A DNA stretch of 64,000 nt, from the NCBI RefSeq assembly GCF_016545825.1, contig NC_052616.1, positions 6,448,001 to 6,512,000 on the forward strand, read 5' to 3'. This document shows positions 46,618 through 59,388 of this stretch, in pieces; the stretch's first letter is position 1, and the number at the start of each line of letters is the position of its first letter. The notes below the pieces were generated by a model. The model was not told where the DNA came from. It saw only the letters and a program-made list of their open reading frames with translations, and did not search any database. Origin of the DNA: Eucalyptus grandis (taxonomy: Eukaryota > Streptophyta > Magnoliopsida > Myrtales > Myrtaceae). The position numbers were made by a program, and so were the translations under genes.

Positions 46618-48891
46618 ATGTACACAGTAGCTCATCTGGTGATGTTAGATCGTCCTACTTTCATAAGAAAAATCCAGAGTGGGAGATTTTTTTTGACCGG
46701 AGTGGGAGATTGAGGGGTCATTTGTATCCTGTACTTGTTTTCTTCAACTAACAAGTTGTAATTTCTTTGGAGGGTGATAGTACTTTCTCCTTAGTTCTTT
46801 TCTTATTTGAAAAAGAGAAATTTTGGGAGACCCTAGTACTAGTAGGGTGGTGTTCTCTTTACCATGATGAACTTTCTGGGCAAAGCCCAGATTTGGTCTT
46901 TCTGATGCTTTTGCGGTTCGATTTTTTCCCGGTGATGTGATGTCGAGTACATTTGATTTGCGATGAAGTCCTTTCATCTTGCCATCACTATTAAGGTTGG
47001 TTTGATAACCATCATTTTTTTATTCTTCGGAACAGAAATTTGCTTAGTATTGGCACTTACTTTTTATCTTCCTTGGAATAAAAAAGTGGGTAGATAATAG
47101 ATTTGGAATAGAAATAAGAAGTAAAAAAAATTAATTCTTTTTTTCAGGAATAGAATTGGAAAAAAAATATTTCCAAATAGAAATTACTTTTTAAAATAGA
47201 AATGTTATTAAATTTAATTATTAAGAAAATATTTTTTTGAAAAATACTTTTCTAGAATACGATTAGTTTTCTTTTATTTGGTATATGTCATTTTCTTCTT
47301 CCTACTCTACACTTGCGGGCGTGGCCGCAACCCACTCTCGAAATACGCGTAATTAAAAACGTTCTTGGACCTCATTGGAAAATGTTTCTTGGACCTCATG
47401 AAAAATGCTTTCTTTCAAATAAAAAAATCAAATTTTAAATAAATAAATATTTATTTATTTAATTTTCCTTATTTTTCCTTCTCTCCCAGCCATCCTCCCC
47501 CACTCCTGTCCACCGCCATCACCACCATCTTCGACGACCTCACCTCCCTTTGCAGCAATTCCATCCACCAAAGCTCAGCCGAGCTCCAAGTACAGGCACA
47601 AGCCAGCGAGCCTTGACCATGCCCGAGGCGTAGGTGCACATGTCGCAAACAAGGACAAACCTGGGCTCGCACTAGGAGAAGGTGCAGGCATACTTAACAG
47701 AGAAGCAGCAGAGCTCCCCAATGAGGCAAACAATGGCAAAGGGGAACTCGACGCGAATGGCGAGGGACCAGAGCTCACAGCAGGTTGAGCCATTCCAAAG
47801 GGCAACGATCCTCCCCTCTGAACGCGACTGATGACAACGTACCAAAGAGCATCAGCGCCGAAGTCGCCGGCATGGAGCCGAATCTATTGGAGAATGAAGG
47901 TGTAGAAGACGCCAATGAAGACTTTTTTTATTGACTATGAAAATATTTTCCGTTGACTCATTTTCCTAGATGAATCAAGCGCCGGAAAATAAAGAAAACA
48001 TTCTTTTGAAAATTGTTTTTCTCCAAATAAACACACCCTTAGGCTCCGTTTCGTTTGACTTTTCCAAAAGCCCCTTGAGGAAAATATTTCGCGTTTGACA
48101 AATATTTTTGAAAGCTCATTTGTCAAATATGAGCATTCCCAATGTTGAAAGCCGAATGTTGGGGAGGAGTTGTATGATCTAAAGATGTGCAACCTAATCA
48201 TATGATCTCACTTTGCTTGCTTTTGCAGAAAATGTCACTCATCTCTTTAGGTGGAATATATGTTTCTTACTGAAATTAATTTACATCTTTTGATGCACAC
48301 TGATGATACTTAGCTTTGGAACTTAAAAAGCCAAATGTGCTCAAGCTAGAGCAGTGTCAGAATAGATAACAATCTAGGAAAGTGCCTGTTTGTACATCAC
48401 AAAATCACCTCATCCATAACCAAAGATATGATCCAGGGAAAGCCAATCTGTTGAAAATGCAAGATACCTCCGTGAGTATGGTTCCCGTAACCAGAGTTGA
48501 CGTGTTTGCCATTGCCAACTGTTAAGCAAGTAAAACTCTGATAATAAACTCATGCTTACATTGTCTGGAACGCTAGGCTCAAGCATTTTCCCTATGCAAT
48601 ACAAGATGTACACATCTAATTTATACACATTCTTTTACGTGGACTAATTGTTATCGAGGTATGGAAAATAACTAAATTTACACTGCTACAAAGCGCATGC
48701 CAGATTCAGAAAGACATAATGACCAGAGGGCACAAACCCTAAACGATGGCCCACTCCAACGGAAATCTTCTATAAGAGCAGAGCTGAAAGTAGCCCCTAT
48801 CACGTGGGATCTTAATCCTTCCACTTGGATTAAGCTAAAGCTGACAATCATCTCCCTCTCTCTACTTCAACAAATCAGTCCGCCAGCTATG
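46618..48891. other. Convergent intergenic region between FACKEL and KIN-UA
   Basis: Holds the 3' UTRs of both genes. The middle (about 46990-48220) is repeat-like: AT-rich flanks around a GC-richer core at 47480-47880, and a border reading AAATAAACACACCCTTAGG, then CTCCGTTTCGTTTGAC. GAAAATATTTTCC phrases near 47940 recall the element at 30720. Open frames in the core are low-complexity Ser/Pro/Ala and are not called. Confidence 0.4.
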
Positions 48892-51800
48892 TTAATAATC
48901 CATCCTTAATCGCCGCAGTTCAGCTTTGAAAGTAGAGCTGGATGATAGTGATCTACGGGCCAGGGTCCTTATATCTTCACGTGAACAGTCGCGCGAGATG
49001 CGAACCAGTTCCCATAATGCACCTCCACTAATCATGTCCTTCGCATTTACTTCTGAGATGACGTTAAATAAAATTTACTTCAGATTTGAATTAAAAGGTT
49101 ACAGATTTCTCAGAAGCTGACAAGAGAGAGGAAGAGAAACTACCATGCTGTGCTAAGTGGCAGAGAGCAAGCTCAATATGGCGCCTGATTGCGGAGGCTT
49201 CATTATTAGCATTTTGCACAATCCATGGTAGTGCACCGTCTTCTATCAGGAGAGACCTTCCAGTCTTCGCGCCTGCACCATCAGAGCAATGAAAGTTCAT
49301 ACAAGAAGAGAGGATTGCAGAATGTTTTTTGGGGGGGTTCCATAGTACCCAGAGGCTGTAAATGCTTGTAAACTTTGGGCATTTCATTGTAAGTCACAAG
49401 CACAGATTAGTTTGCACGAGACTGAACATTATTACGAGGGTTCACTATCCCAGGTGCATTACCATGGGACATCACACCTAGCTACAGGTGCTCCAAACTA
49501 CCTGATTGAATTGAATCTGACAGTCCACTTTGCCTTGATTCATGACGGCATCAGCACATTTTCTCAATGGCAAGTCAGACATCAAATGAGACCATGGGTG
49601 TGATGTATCCAGTCTAAGCAATGATAAAAGTTTCAGTAAGTGTCTCTTGTAGTTATTAAATAATGTACCTTGAGCAGATGCTCTTGACTCGCATTTTGCA
49701 AAATTGGCAATTCCACGAGCAACTTGTGCAAGAACGTCAGGATGCCCACAACGAACCATCCCCAGTAATGCCTTGATGCCACCTTCACTCCTTAGCATAG
49801 TTTGCAACTTGTCTGATAATGAAAGCAAAATGAGTGAACCTCTCTTTTACACTAGAAGAAGATTCAGCAACAAGATTACTTTGCTGGATGATTAAAATGT
49901 ATTCCCTCGTCTTGTCATACTGTTGAGGTATTAGAAAGGGACAGTACTAAACGAAGAATTAGGTCAATACATTCCCACAAAAACATAACCGAACAATAGG
50001 GTGTTGCTACAAACGTCCAATAGGCTAATGATTATTGATCAAGGAACACTTAAAATGTTTGATATACAATTGCTGCATGAATGACTTGAGCACGAGTCAT
50101 CCGCACACAAATAGTCCAGAAAAACCTGTCATAATTACAGCAAGATATCTATTTTGTGGAGATCTCAGCATCAGGAAAGAAGGGCTTCTGCAATTTTCTA
50201 GCAGGGGTTTGTGTAAGTGACTCTAGCTTTTCGGAAAAAAAGTGTTTAGTTTCAAATATTTTCCCAAAACAAATATGTATGCCCCGCCATCTTAACATTA
50301 ACAATCATGTCAATGGAGAACCAGCTCTGCAAATAGTGAAAGAACAACAAATAACGATTCCAACAAGACCAATTAGAGTTGGGTATTTAATTTTTACCAT
50401 TTCCACAAAGGTTAGCAATAGCTCCAGCAACCATTCTAAGCGTTTGAGGATCCCCAGCATTAGCGGCTGTTGTTGACAACAAGCGAATTCCCCCTTGAGC
50501 CATTATCAGCTCCTGGTTGGTTTCTAGGTGAACATACAAAACAAAGAATCTGCTTAAAAAGGAAGACGTCCAAAATAGCAGCATAGAAACATTACAATGA
50601 TTGTTATATAATGTGAATGAGGTGAAAATGAATTTTACCATTCATTGCCAAATTAGCAATTGCACCAGCTGCAACTCTATGTATGGTCTCATCGTCTGAG
50701 CTCCTAAGCAGATTCAGCAAGGACATAAGACCACCAGCTTCCACAATCTTCTGCTGATTAGCTTCTGCAAGTCACAGTGAAAGTTTTTGCTAAAACATAA
50801 CAATCAACTCGAAAACACAGGGTACTCATGTTGATAGGATATTGACAGATTTAAACCACTAAAATAGATATTATACTTCTCAAATGCAATCGAAAATTTA
50901 TTCAGATATCTAATCAGTAGATGGACACTAGGAAACAACTTGAGCAACAAGGAGAAACGAGGAACGCAAAACCTTTAAATTAGGAAAAAAAGTTTGGGGC
51001 TCACAAAAGTTTCCAAGCCATATTGTAATGAAAGTGCATATTAGAACATAAAACACTCATCACAAGTACAAGAAGGCACCTTCAGCAGCTAGATTTGCCA
51101 CCACTTTGACGGCATGAATTCGGACATCAGCATCATCTGCTTCTAACAAGGACAAGATCTTGTGCAACCCCACTATAAGAAGATTTAATGTTATTGAGAA
51201 GAAGGAAAAATTAGTCCATGATCCAAAACTATCAAGAGTAGAAGTGGCTTATAAAATCACTAATGCTACACTACCTTGTTCAAAGAGTTTGGCTACTGAG
51301 GCTTTCTCGCCATTTTCGGAATCACTGAGCTGAGGATTCTTCACTTGGGCCGTGAGACAGTCTAAATCATTGCTATCGTTCCCTGATCCAGTTCTGTCTA
51401 GTTGTCTTCTTCTCTACAAGATAAATGACATGTACTTATGCATGGGGAATTATCGCTAAGACTCAGCTTCAAGCAGCCGACCAATTTGCCTAAGTGGCAA
51501 TTTATATCTTACATTCCCATTTTCCTCCACATTTTAGGGTACCGAATATCGTCTTATTCTGGACCAAAAGTGTAAAGCTTAAACAAGTGCATCAAAGACG
51601 GAGATATCAGCCATCTATATAACATAACAAACTTTTCGCAAGCCATTGAAGCAAAAAGGAATTAATCTAGCCATCTCATGCAACGACTAACTAAAATGAG
51701 GTGTTCCATAAGTCAACTGCGACAGAGTAACCAGCATACCTCATCAGCATCAAAACTTAGCTGCAATAGCTGACTTTGCAATATTGCAATTTCTCCTTCA

Positions 51801-54800
51801 AGCTTTTGCTTCTGCCTTGACTCATCTTCGAGCAACTTGCGAAGCTTCAAAATTTCAGAAGTTGCTGAAGCCTAGTAGATGGACATTAAAACACTATCAA
51901 GTCACTCTTAAGATACAACAGCACAACTAAAGAATGAAGAAAGAAGAGAGTCGGAAAGCAAAATGTTAAACAATTACAAAGAGACCTCCATTAACTTCGA
52001 TTGATATAATTGCCTCTTATGGTTTGTAAGCTCCTCTTCCGCAGCCTTTTTGAGAATAGTTTCCTTCTCAAGCAGTTTCTTCAGATCAGCAACTTCGTCA
52101 AGAGCTGAGATTGAGGAAACCTATGCACAAGACATCTTAAGTTTGACTTCATATGTACCATTCGTTATTTTGGGGAAAAACTAGGAGCAGCAATAGCATG
52201 TATAGGATATGTTGTAACAGATTAGGGAAGCAATATCTTGAAGTTATAGGCAGCATATGAGCAAAAGGAGATATGCATGAAATGGGTCTCTAGCTATTCA
52301 CATGCAAAAAGCTATATCCAGGCCTTAGGTCTTGCATTTCTTATGCTTTCACTTTGAGTGTGGAGAACATAATTGGCATCAAACAAATGCATTTGCATAT
52401 CACATCTATGACAATTAGCAACTACAGGTAAATTTTGGTGATATCTAAGCTTGTCTATTTATTCTCCGAGGCATTATAAAGGTACTTGAAAATGTACATA
52501 GCAACCAAACTAACTAAATGGATTAAAGCTGTTACGATATCTGCATATCTTTGAAAGGTAGAATTGAGAATATTTGCAACAAATTGAAACCTCGTCACTC
52601 CATAAACCAGAAAAACAAAAAACAAGCCTGACATTCATGTTAGAGCTATGTTTCACAAAAAATCACCTCTACCTTAGAAAAATGTAGAATTATTTGTTGA
52701 TCTAGCTCTCATTTTCTCTCTTGGAAAATTTTCATGAAATCGTGCTCAGTTTTAAAACACCAAAATCAATATCAATTTTTCAGTTGTTTTTTCCTTTTGT
52801 TTCTTCCATTATCTAAGGAAATAAGCAGAAAAATGTAAACCATGGGCCCTGATTATCTATCTAAACAGTAGGAAGTCCTACATCTTCAAAAATCCATGCC
52901 ACTCAGCACTCCATCTGACCGCATGATTAAAATTAATTCCCTCAAAGATTAATATCTCGCATCACCATTTCTGGCCCTTAGAGCCTTCACTTGATATCGA
53001 GACCTTTGATTTTGTGTTATGATCTTAATAGCTGAGTAGCAGTATTAATATCGCCCACTTAGGGGAAGACAAACAACAGCTGGTTATTCCAGATGAGCTT
53101 CCAAATGGAAGTATAATCGATCATGCATCTGTCAACATATGTCCTTTTTCAATTTATTTTTTTCCAAACTATCTACAGGGCTAATTCACTAGGATTGATC
53201 ACTTCCTTTGACGGAAGATACCCAAACAGCTGGTTATTCCAGATTAACTTCCTATTGGAAGTATAATTCATTGTGCAATTCTCAAGATTGTTAATTTTCT
53301 AATTCATTTTTTCAAAACTGTCAAGCATTTTACAGGGTTAGATCACTGGGATTGATTGATTACTTCCTTTATGTTATTTGTCAGCACGCATGGAACAGCT
53401 TACAGAATGCAAATTTGGGTTTGGTTACATGATTATTCTCATTGTAAAGACACAAGGAGCAAACAAAAGCATGGAGACCAAAAAGCCCTATGAGGCTCTC
53501 CTACTTGTATTAAGGATTCACTTGGCAGCAAGAATAATTTAACAATAAGAAGCAGTAGCAAATTAACAGGATTGTAGTTCGCCATGACTACATGCTAAGA
53601 ATGGGGAGGATGATAAGCTAACCTCTCCATTAGAGTAGTAATCATTGTGTGAAACAGTAGCACTATCATTATCATGCTTTTGTTGATCTCCCACCAACTG
53701 CTCCTCGATCTTCTTTATTGATTCCATGTACTCTTTCTGATATTTTATTCTTTCCTTCTATAAATTGATCAATAGTTAGTCCAGCTAAGCCATTCAAACA
53801 AGTATAACAAATTATAAATTTTGAACTGTATCTTTAAGAGTGCATACCTCCAGGGCGTCTGCATACTTTCTGTCAGTCTCAGCTATTCGCATCTCTGATT
53901 CTGCATGCATCCTTTCAATTTCATCATCGAATGCTTTCTGCTGCCTTTCATGTTCTGCAATGAGCTTGTCTAATTGTAGCTCTAGCCTTCTGGACAAACT
54001 TTTGTAATCAAACTCTTCCTTTAGCTTCAACATGTTCTCCACCTTCATAGCCTAAAAGGGAACAAAACTTAAGCATCCACATGATCGAAGATCATTAAGA
54101 GATTTGCCTCACATTAGTAAGCTTTAACTAAACCATCAACAAATTGTGCTGCTGCATAATTCATCAACAATCCAAGCATATATAAGTCAGAAACAAAAAA
54201 ACAACAGAGAGGCAGTGCTAAATCTAAAGCAAACTGTGATGTGTGAAAGTGATGACTGCTGAACGTACCCTTTGTCCAAACATTATGGTGCTCATTGTCT
54301 CCCCTCGATGACGTGGGGATGGGCCAATAGTAATAACCAAAGAAGTCCTTGCAGTACCTGCAAAAATGCCAAAAATTTCAGGCAACAATTATAGTGGTGT
54401 TATTCTGGTCCACCTACAAGCTAAGTCATGAGCTTTCCCTAAATGAAAGGAATAACTTATAATGCGCATACCTCTTGGTTAAGTAGTACCGAGCCAGGTA
54501 TACGAGAAAGAAGAGAATGGTGTGAAATGTGATATGAGGCGCAGAAACACGGATTAACTATTTTTTAAGGTTTACGATAAAGGCATTCTAATTTTTTAAT
54601 TTCTTTTTTTTCTTTTTTTAAACCAATATCAAGGATGTCTGCTCATTTACTACGGACAGAGAAAGTAAAGAGAAAAAACAGTAGGATCCTGTACAAATAG
54701 ATACATTATCGCCGTCACATTAAAGGCCATCATTACTGCAATAAAAATATAAACGGGCGCTACAAGGAACACTGGCCTGGGAGTTCCTTATAATGTGCTC

Positions 54801-57800
54801 AATGCACAAGTTATACACTTGAGAATGAAAAGGAGATTCAACAAAAATGTAAACGCAATCTACACTGTACCTCCAAAAGAATCTCGGAGCAATCTAGTAA
54901 GCTTTGAATCACGAACTGGAACATGAGCACTATTTTCTGCCAGAGCATTAATGCATTTCCCTAGTGCACTCAAGGAGAGATTGATAGATTTAGCTTCCTC
55001 AAGCGTATGACCTTCACTACCTGCCATATATAAAATTGATAAATGTACATCAATAGCCAATAAAGGATTTAACTACATAAGCAGCATCCAAACTATAACT
55101 AAGAACCTATGGACCTGTTCTAGAAATTCCACTAACAAGGAAATGAATAATTGAGAATTCATAGTTAAGAATCCTTTTCCTCTAGTTACCAGCCCAGAAA
55201 ATGAGAATCTTAAATATTTATCAATCAACAATTCACCTTTTCATGATCTTTTCTAAGCCATTCTCCCAATGCCATCAACTAATGACAAACCAAAGTTAAA
55301 GATTTGCCCGAAACAAAACTAAATCGTCATCAATGTGATTTAGTGTAGAAGGCAACTTGACCATATTAACTAAATGGTTACAAACAGTCCATACAGCTGA
55401 CTAAACTAGTTCCACAGTGACGCCTTGATCTATCAGATCTTCATGACACTGAGATAACTTCATATTCATGAACACAGTAATACAATTCAGTTAGCCTATT
55501 TTTGCTCCAAATTCTGATTAAAATATGTTATGTTGGGACAAGGAGATTTTATGTGGTTCTTCAATCCATTAGATGAAGTAGAAATTTGTGATTTCTCCCC
55601 AATAATGTCAAGTGGAATAATCTGTTCTACTAGAAAAATAAACAAATAGATAAATGCAAACATCCTACACTTAGCAAATAATGTAACAAATATGATGCTG
55701 GAATTCAAATAAAAGTTAGCCTCACAGTCCCCTACATTGTCATAAGATACAGTGCACCGTACAGAAACAGGAACAGCATACCCATTTATCAAGATCATGG
55801 TAAGTATGGGCATTCTTTGTTATGATGTGCCTAGATGGTGGCATGCAATGGGTATCAGAGGGCTGGCTTTCTGGGAGAAAGCTTCGAAATTTGGGGTCTA
55901 TTCCTATCATTATCAATCCTCCAAAAGTTGACAGAGTCAAACTCCTTATTCAAATGGGCATAAGAACCATGCTTCCCAATTGAAATTTGAGACAGCTGAA
56001 TAGGAAGCAGAGGCATCTACATAGATACCGTGCCACAAAAGGCAGAAGGGGCAAACAGATAGCTACCATAGCATAAGAAGATGAACAAAAAATTACTGTT
56101 GATACAAATGCTTCTTCAACATACTTCTATCAGTGAGCATATGAACATGTGCTTGCTAATATTGACATATGGACGCATGTCATACAAACCAGTAAGTGCT
56201 AAATTAAAGATAATAGTCGTTCTTATTCATACCTGACTTGTCAATGCGCTCTGAGCCAGCAAGATCTACCACGACTAGCTTCCCCTTCCGAATAATAGGA
56301 GCTTTAAAAGTTTTAGCCGAATGGGAGTTGCTACCGTTTTCCATTGGAAGAACAGGATCCTTTTCCTTCACATATCTTTTTACATTTACCTGAAGCATAT
56401 GACAATTTTTGTCATGTACTGTAGCACATGGCATACTACTGAGCTCAAATACCAGCAGCAATCTTAAAGAGATTATTCACCATTAGAATGGCATGACTAC
56501 GCGATGATTCAGTATTCAATTTGGTGTTTGCAGCAAAGCGATGGGCTTCCCCTAATCGTAATAGCTCCAGAAAATTTTGTTGGTCTCTTACTTCAACTAA
56601 GGTAGCTCCTGGCAGTGAAACATCTCCTGTTTTGGGATCTTCTACTATAGAAATGTTATCATTAGAAGGATCGAGGAGGTCTTGTATAGTCTCCATATAG
56701 AGCTGAGAAAATTTTTGAAGATACGAAAAGGTTATATTAACAGTTAAAACTTTCAGTCATATTCTTATAAATTTCCAAAACTGATAAACAGAAGAGAACT
56801 TTATAAAGAGGCCTATATTAGTGATAAGATAAGACACAGAAATAATGGGGGCAGAAAATGAAGTTGTTATTCAAAGGCCCAGAACCTGCAGATAGGAGAC
56901 AGACACGGAATCAGCCTCCAAAGAGATATCTCCCAATATATCTTCCATAGCACGAACCATGATCCCACGAGCAGCTGTATCCTCCTCTCCAAGTTTCCCA
57001 AGAGTATAGGTTTTACCAGTTCCAGTCTGCCCATATGCCATAACTGTTCCATTATAGCCTTCCAGAACACTCTACACAAACAATCACAGATGTTCACGTC
57101 ATTTAAGGGCATGGATCATAGCAAATATAAAAATTATTTTATTAAGAGCTATACAGAGCAGCAAACACATATCTTTCGTATATTTAAAGGCTAAGAAGTT
57201 ATGAGTCATAAAGTAAATTAATATATCAATGAAATAGCATTCTCCCTCAAACTCTTCCAATTGGGGTCTAAAACACAGAGCTCAGCTAAAACACAAAATT
57301 ATCAGAAGAACTTCTTCAACTTTCTTCACTTGATAATAGTTCAATCAGCGATAGCTAACAACAGTACTTCACTTTTTGTCAAGCTTTCTAGTTTAGCTGT
57401 GTGAACGTACCTTTCCTCAAACTGTAAAAACAATATAAAATGATAACATAAAACTCGACTATGGTAGTTTAAGGATTCAAAGCGGAGTAAAGTGCCGGAA
57501 AAGTAAAAGTGTATCCAAACTCATGATTTTTTCTACAGGAAGCAAAATTATGTCAGCTGAGACAGGACTTAGACCATAAATGGAGTAAACAGGAATGCTA
57601 CTCTTGGTGAGCAAAACATAATCGCGTATTTCTCTCAATGTTTATATTAAAAATAACAGAAAAGGAAGCATATTAAATGCTTAAAATGTCAAAAGTTTCT
57701 CCACTTGCTTATATTTACCAAAAGCAAGCTCATATGAATGTGAAACTAAGACAACGATCTAAATCTTTCATATGTACACACCTCCACAACGGGCTTTGCC

Positions 57801-59388
57801 ACAACCTCATACACGCGTTTTTGTGACGCAAACTCGGTGAAAACTTCATCAAACGCATAGGTGTCTGTATCCCAGTTATTCTTCCGCAGTTTCAACCTTT
57901 TCAGCTGATCATAATAACACAGAGAACTTCAATCAGTGCATCATGAAAAAGAATAAGCCACCTGGATATTATCTTTTATTTTTTAGAAGCTATATACATA
58001 AATTATAGGATCAGATACCTCAGGCTGTAATTCCACACAATCAGCAAAATCTGCATCAGCAGCCAATTCCTCAGCATTACGAGGTCGCAACCTCACAGCT
58101 ACCCGAACTCTTCCAGGAACTATAAACAAGCAAAACCTCATGTCTCATGATATGTATGTACTACTTATATGGATCTTGAAAGTCATTCATATAGACAACT
58201 GTGAATGCCCATTCATGATCTATCTGTTCATGTTTGCCATACTAGGTTCTGACTCGCCCAAGAATAAAATATAAAATGCAAACTTCAAATTATTCACAGT
58301 AAAGTGGGAACATAAGTCTCCTAGAGCTACATTTTCTTCGCCAATAACATATCAAGAATCACAGAAATAGATTGTTGTAATACTAAAGAAGAGGGGCATT
58401 CTCAAACAATCAGTTTCAAGGTTTCAAGCATGAAAAATGATCGGTAACAATGGGCGGCTATTCTTCTATATTTTGCTTAGTATGCTGGGGGGGATATTAC
58501 TTAACCCCAAATTCCTAGCCGTTTAAATTCATTCACTCCAAGCTGATAATTTCACTCGGTAACTTGTTCTCAACAGCCACAGTTCCAGGATGCAATAAAT
58601 AAGACTTCCACTTGAGATGTGATTCCCACTGCAGACTGCACTTTACTAGGCACTTCACTTCACGTTACATAGCAAAAGCAGAACATACATTGCCATTGCT
58701 AGTGCATAAGACCAATCAAAGCCATAGGCAAGCAACCGTAAGCAGCAGAAAATCAGCTAAAATAGACTATCGACCTAATGCAGCAACATTATACAGAGCA
58801 AACCAGAAAAGGCAACATCTGCCAACCAAAATTAACTTCCTCAACTCCTGAAAATACCAAAGCTTTTTCCCAGACTACGTCATGCCAGACAGGCAAGATT
58901 TCGAATTGCACCAGCTCCTCAATTCATACAAAAGCCGAACCCGAAAAGGAAATGACAAAGCTCAAATCCCACCTGCGCATTTTCTCTTCCAGCACAGCCA
59001 ATCAAAAACTCCAAGGCAAGCAATCGCAGACAACAGCATATCGACGAAAACGGGACAAACAAAAGCCCAAGCTAACAGCATCGCCACCACACACCATACC
59101 AGAAACTGACAATCTCAAAAAGAAAAAAGAAAAAAGGAGAAAACTTTCGGAAAAAACACGCCGGAACCGACCTCCGCCGCCGTCCTTGGCAGCTCCATTC
59201 GCGCCTCCCAAAGCCGCGGGGCTGCTCTTCCGGAACTGCAGGCTCCTCGACTTGAAAGACGACGACGCGGAGGACGACGACTTGAAGCTCTGATTGGCGG
59301 CCAGGCTCTTGCCGTCCGCCTTCACCGAGCTCCGGTGAGCGCCGTTCCGGTAGGTGTTGCTCCCGAAGGCGGCACCGGCGGCAGCCAT
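48892..59388 (-). CDS. KIN-UA: Armadillo-repeat kinesin, KIN-UA/ARK3 type
   Basis: Nineteen exons on the - strand: 59388-59172, 58119-58019, 57904-57782, 57071-56886, 56702-56481, 56389-56233, 55020-54871, 54357-54269, 54051-53848, 53757-53623, 52120-51986, 51871-51740, 51413-51275, 51172-51080, 50764-50639, 50523-50398, 49812-49669, 49272-49144 and 49052-48892 (stop TAA). They make 2769 nt, 922 residues. It is a plant ARK kinesin: an N-terminal motor moving on microtubules, a coiled-coil stalk and a C-terminal ARM domain. ARK kinesins act in microtubule dynamics and cell expansion. Motor motifs: P-loop GQTGTGKT 161-168, switch I SSRSH 275-279, switch II DLAGSE 325-330. Coiled coil is about 416-660. 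ARM repeats run from about 664 to 880. The head starts with a Ser-rich tail. Sequence is closest to Arabidopsis ARK3 (KIN-UA, 919 residues) as I remember it, rather than ARK1 or ARK2. Confidence 0.95.
53074..53375. repeat. Tandem duplication of about 150 bp in a KIN-UA intron
   Basis: ACAGCTGGTTATTCCAGAT occurs at 53076 and 53226, a 150-bp period. The following text also matches imperfectly (GGAAGTATAAT, TTTACAGGG/CTACAGGG, GGATTGAT, ACTTCCTTT). It lies in the 1.5-kb intron 52121-53622 and has no coding role. Confidence 0.8.

Noticed and set aside
54471..54860. Extra KIN-UA exon between exons 7 and 8
   Set aside because: Exons 7 and 8 join perfectly in phase (G|GT) and give the conserved text [16 protein letters not shown], so nothing is missing.
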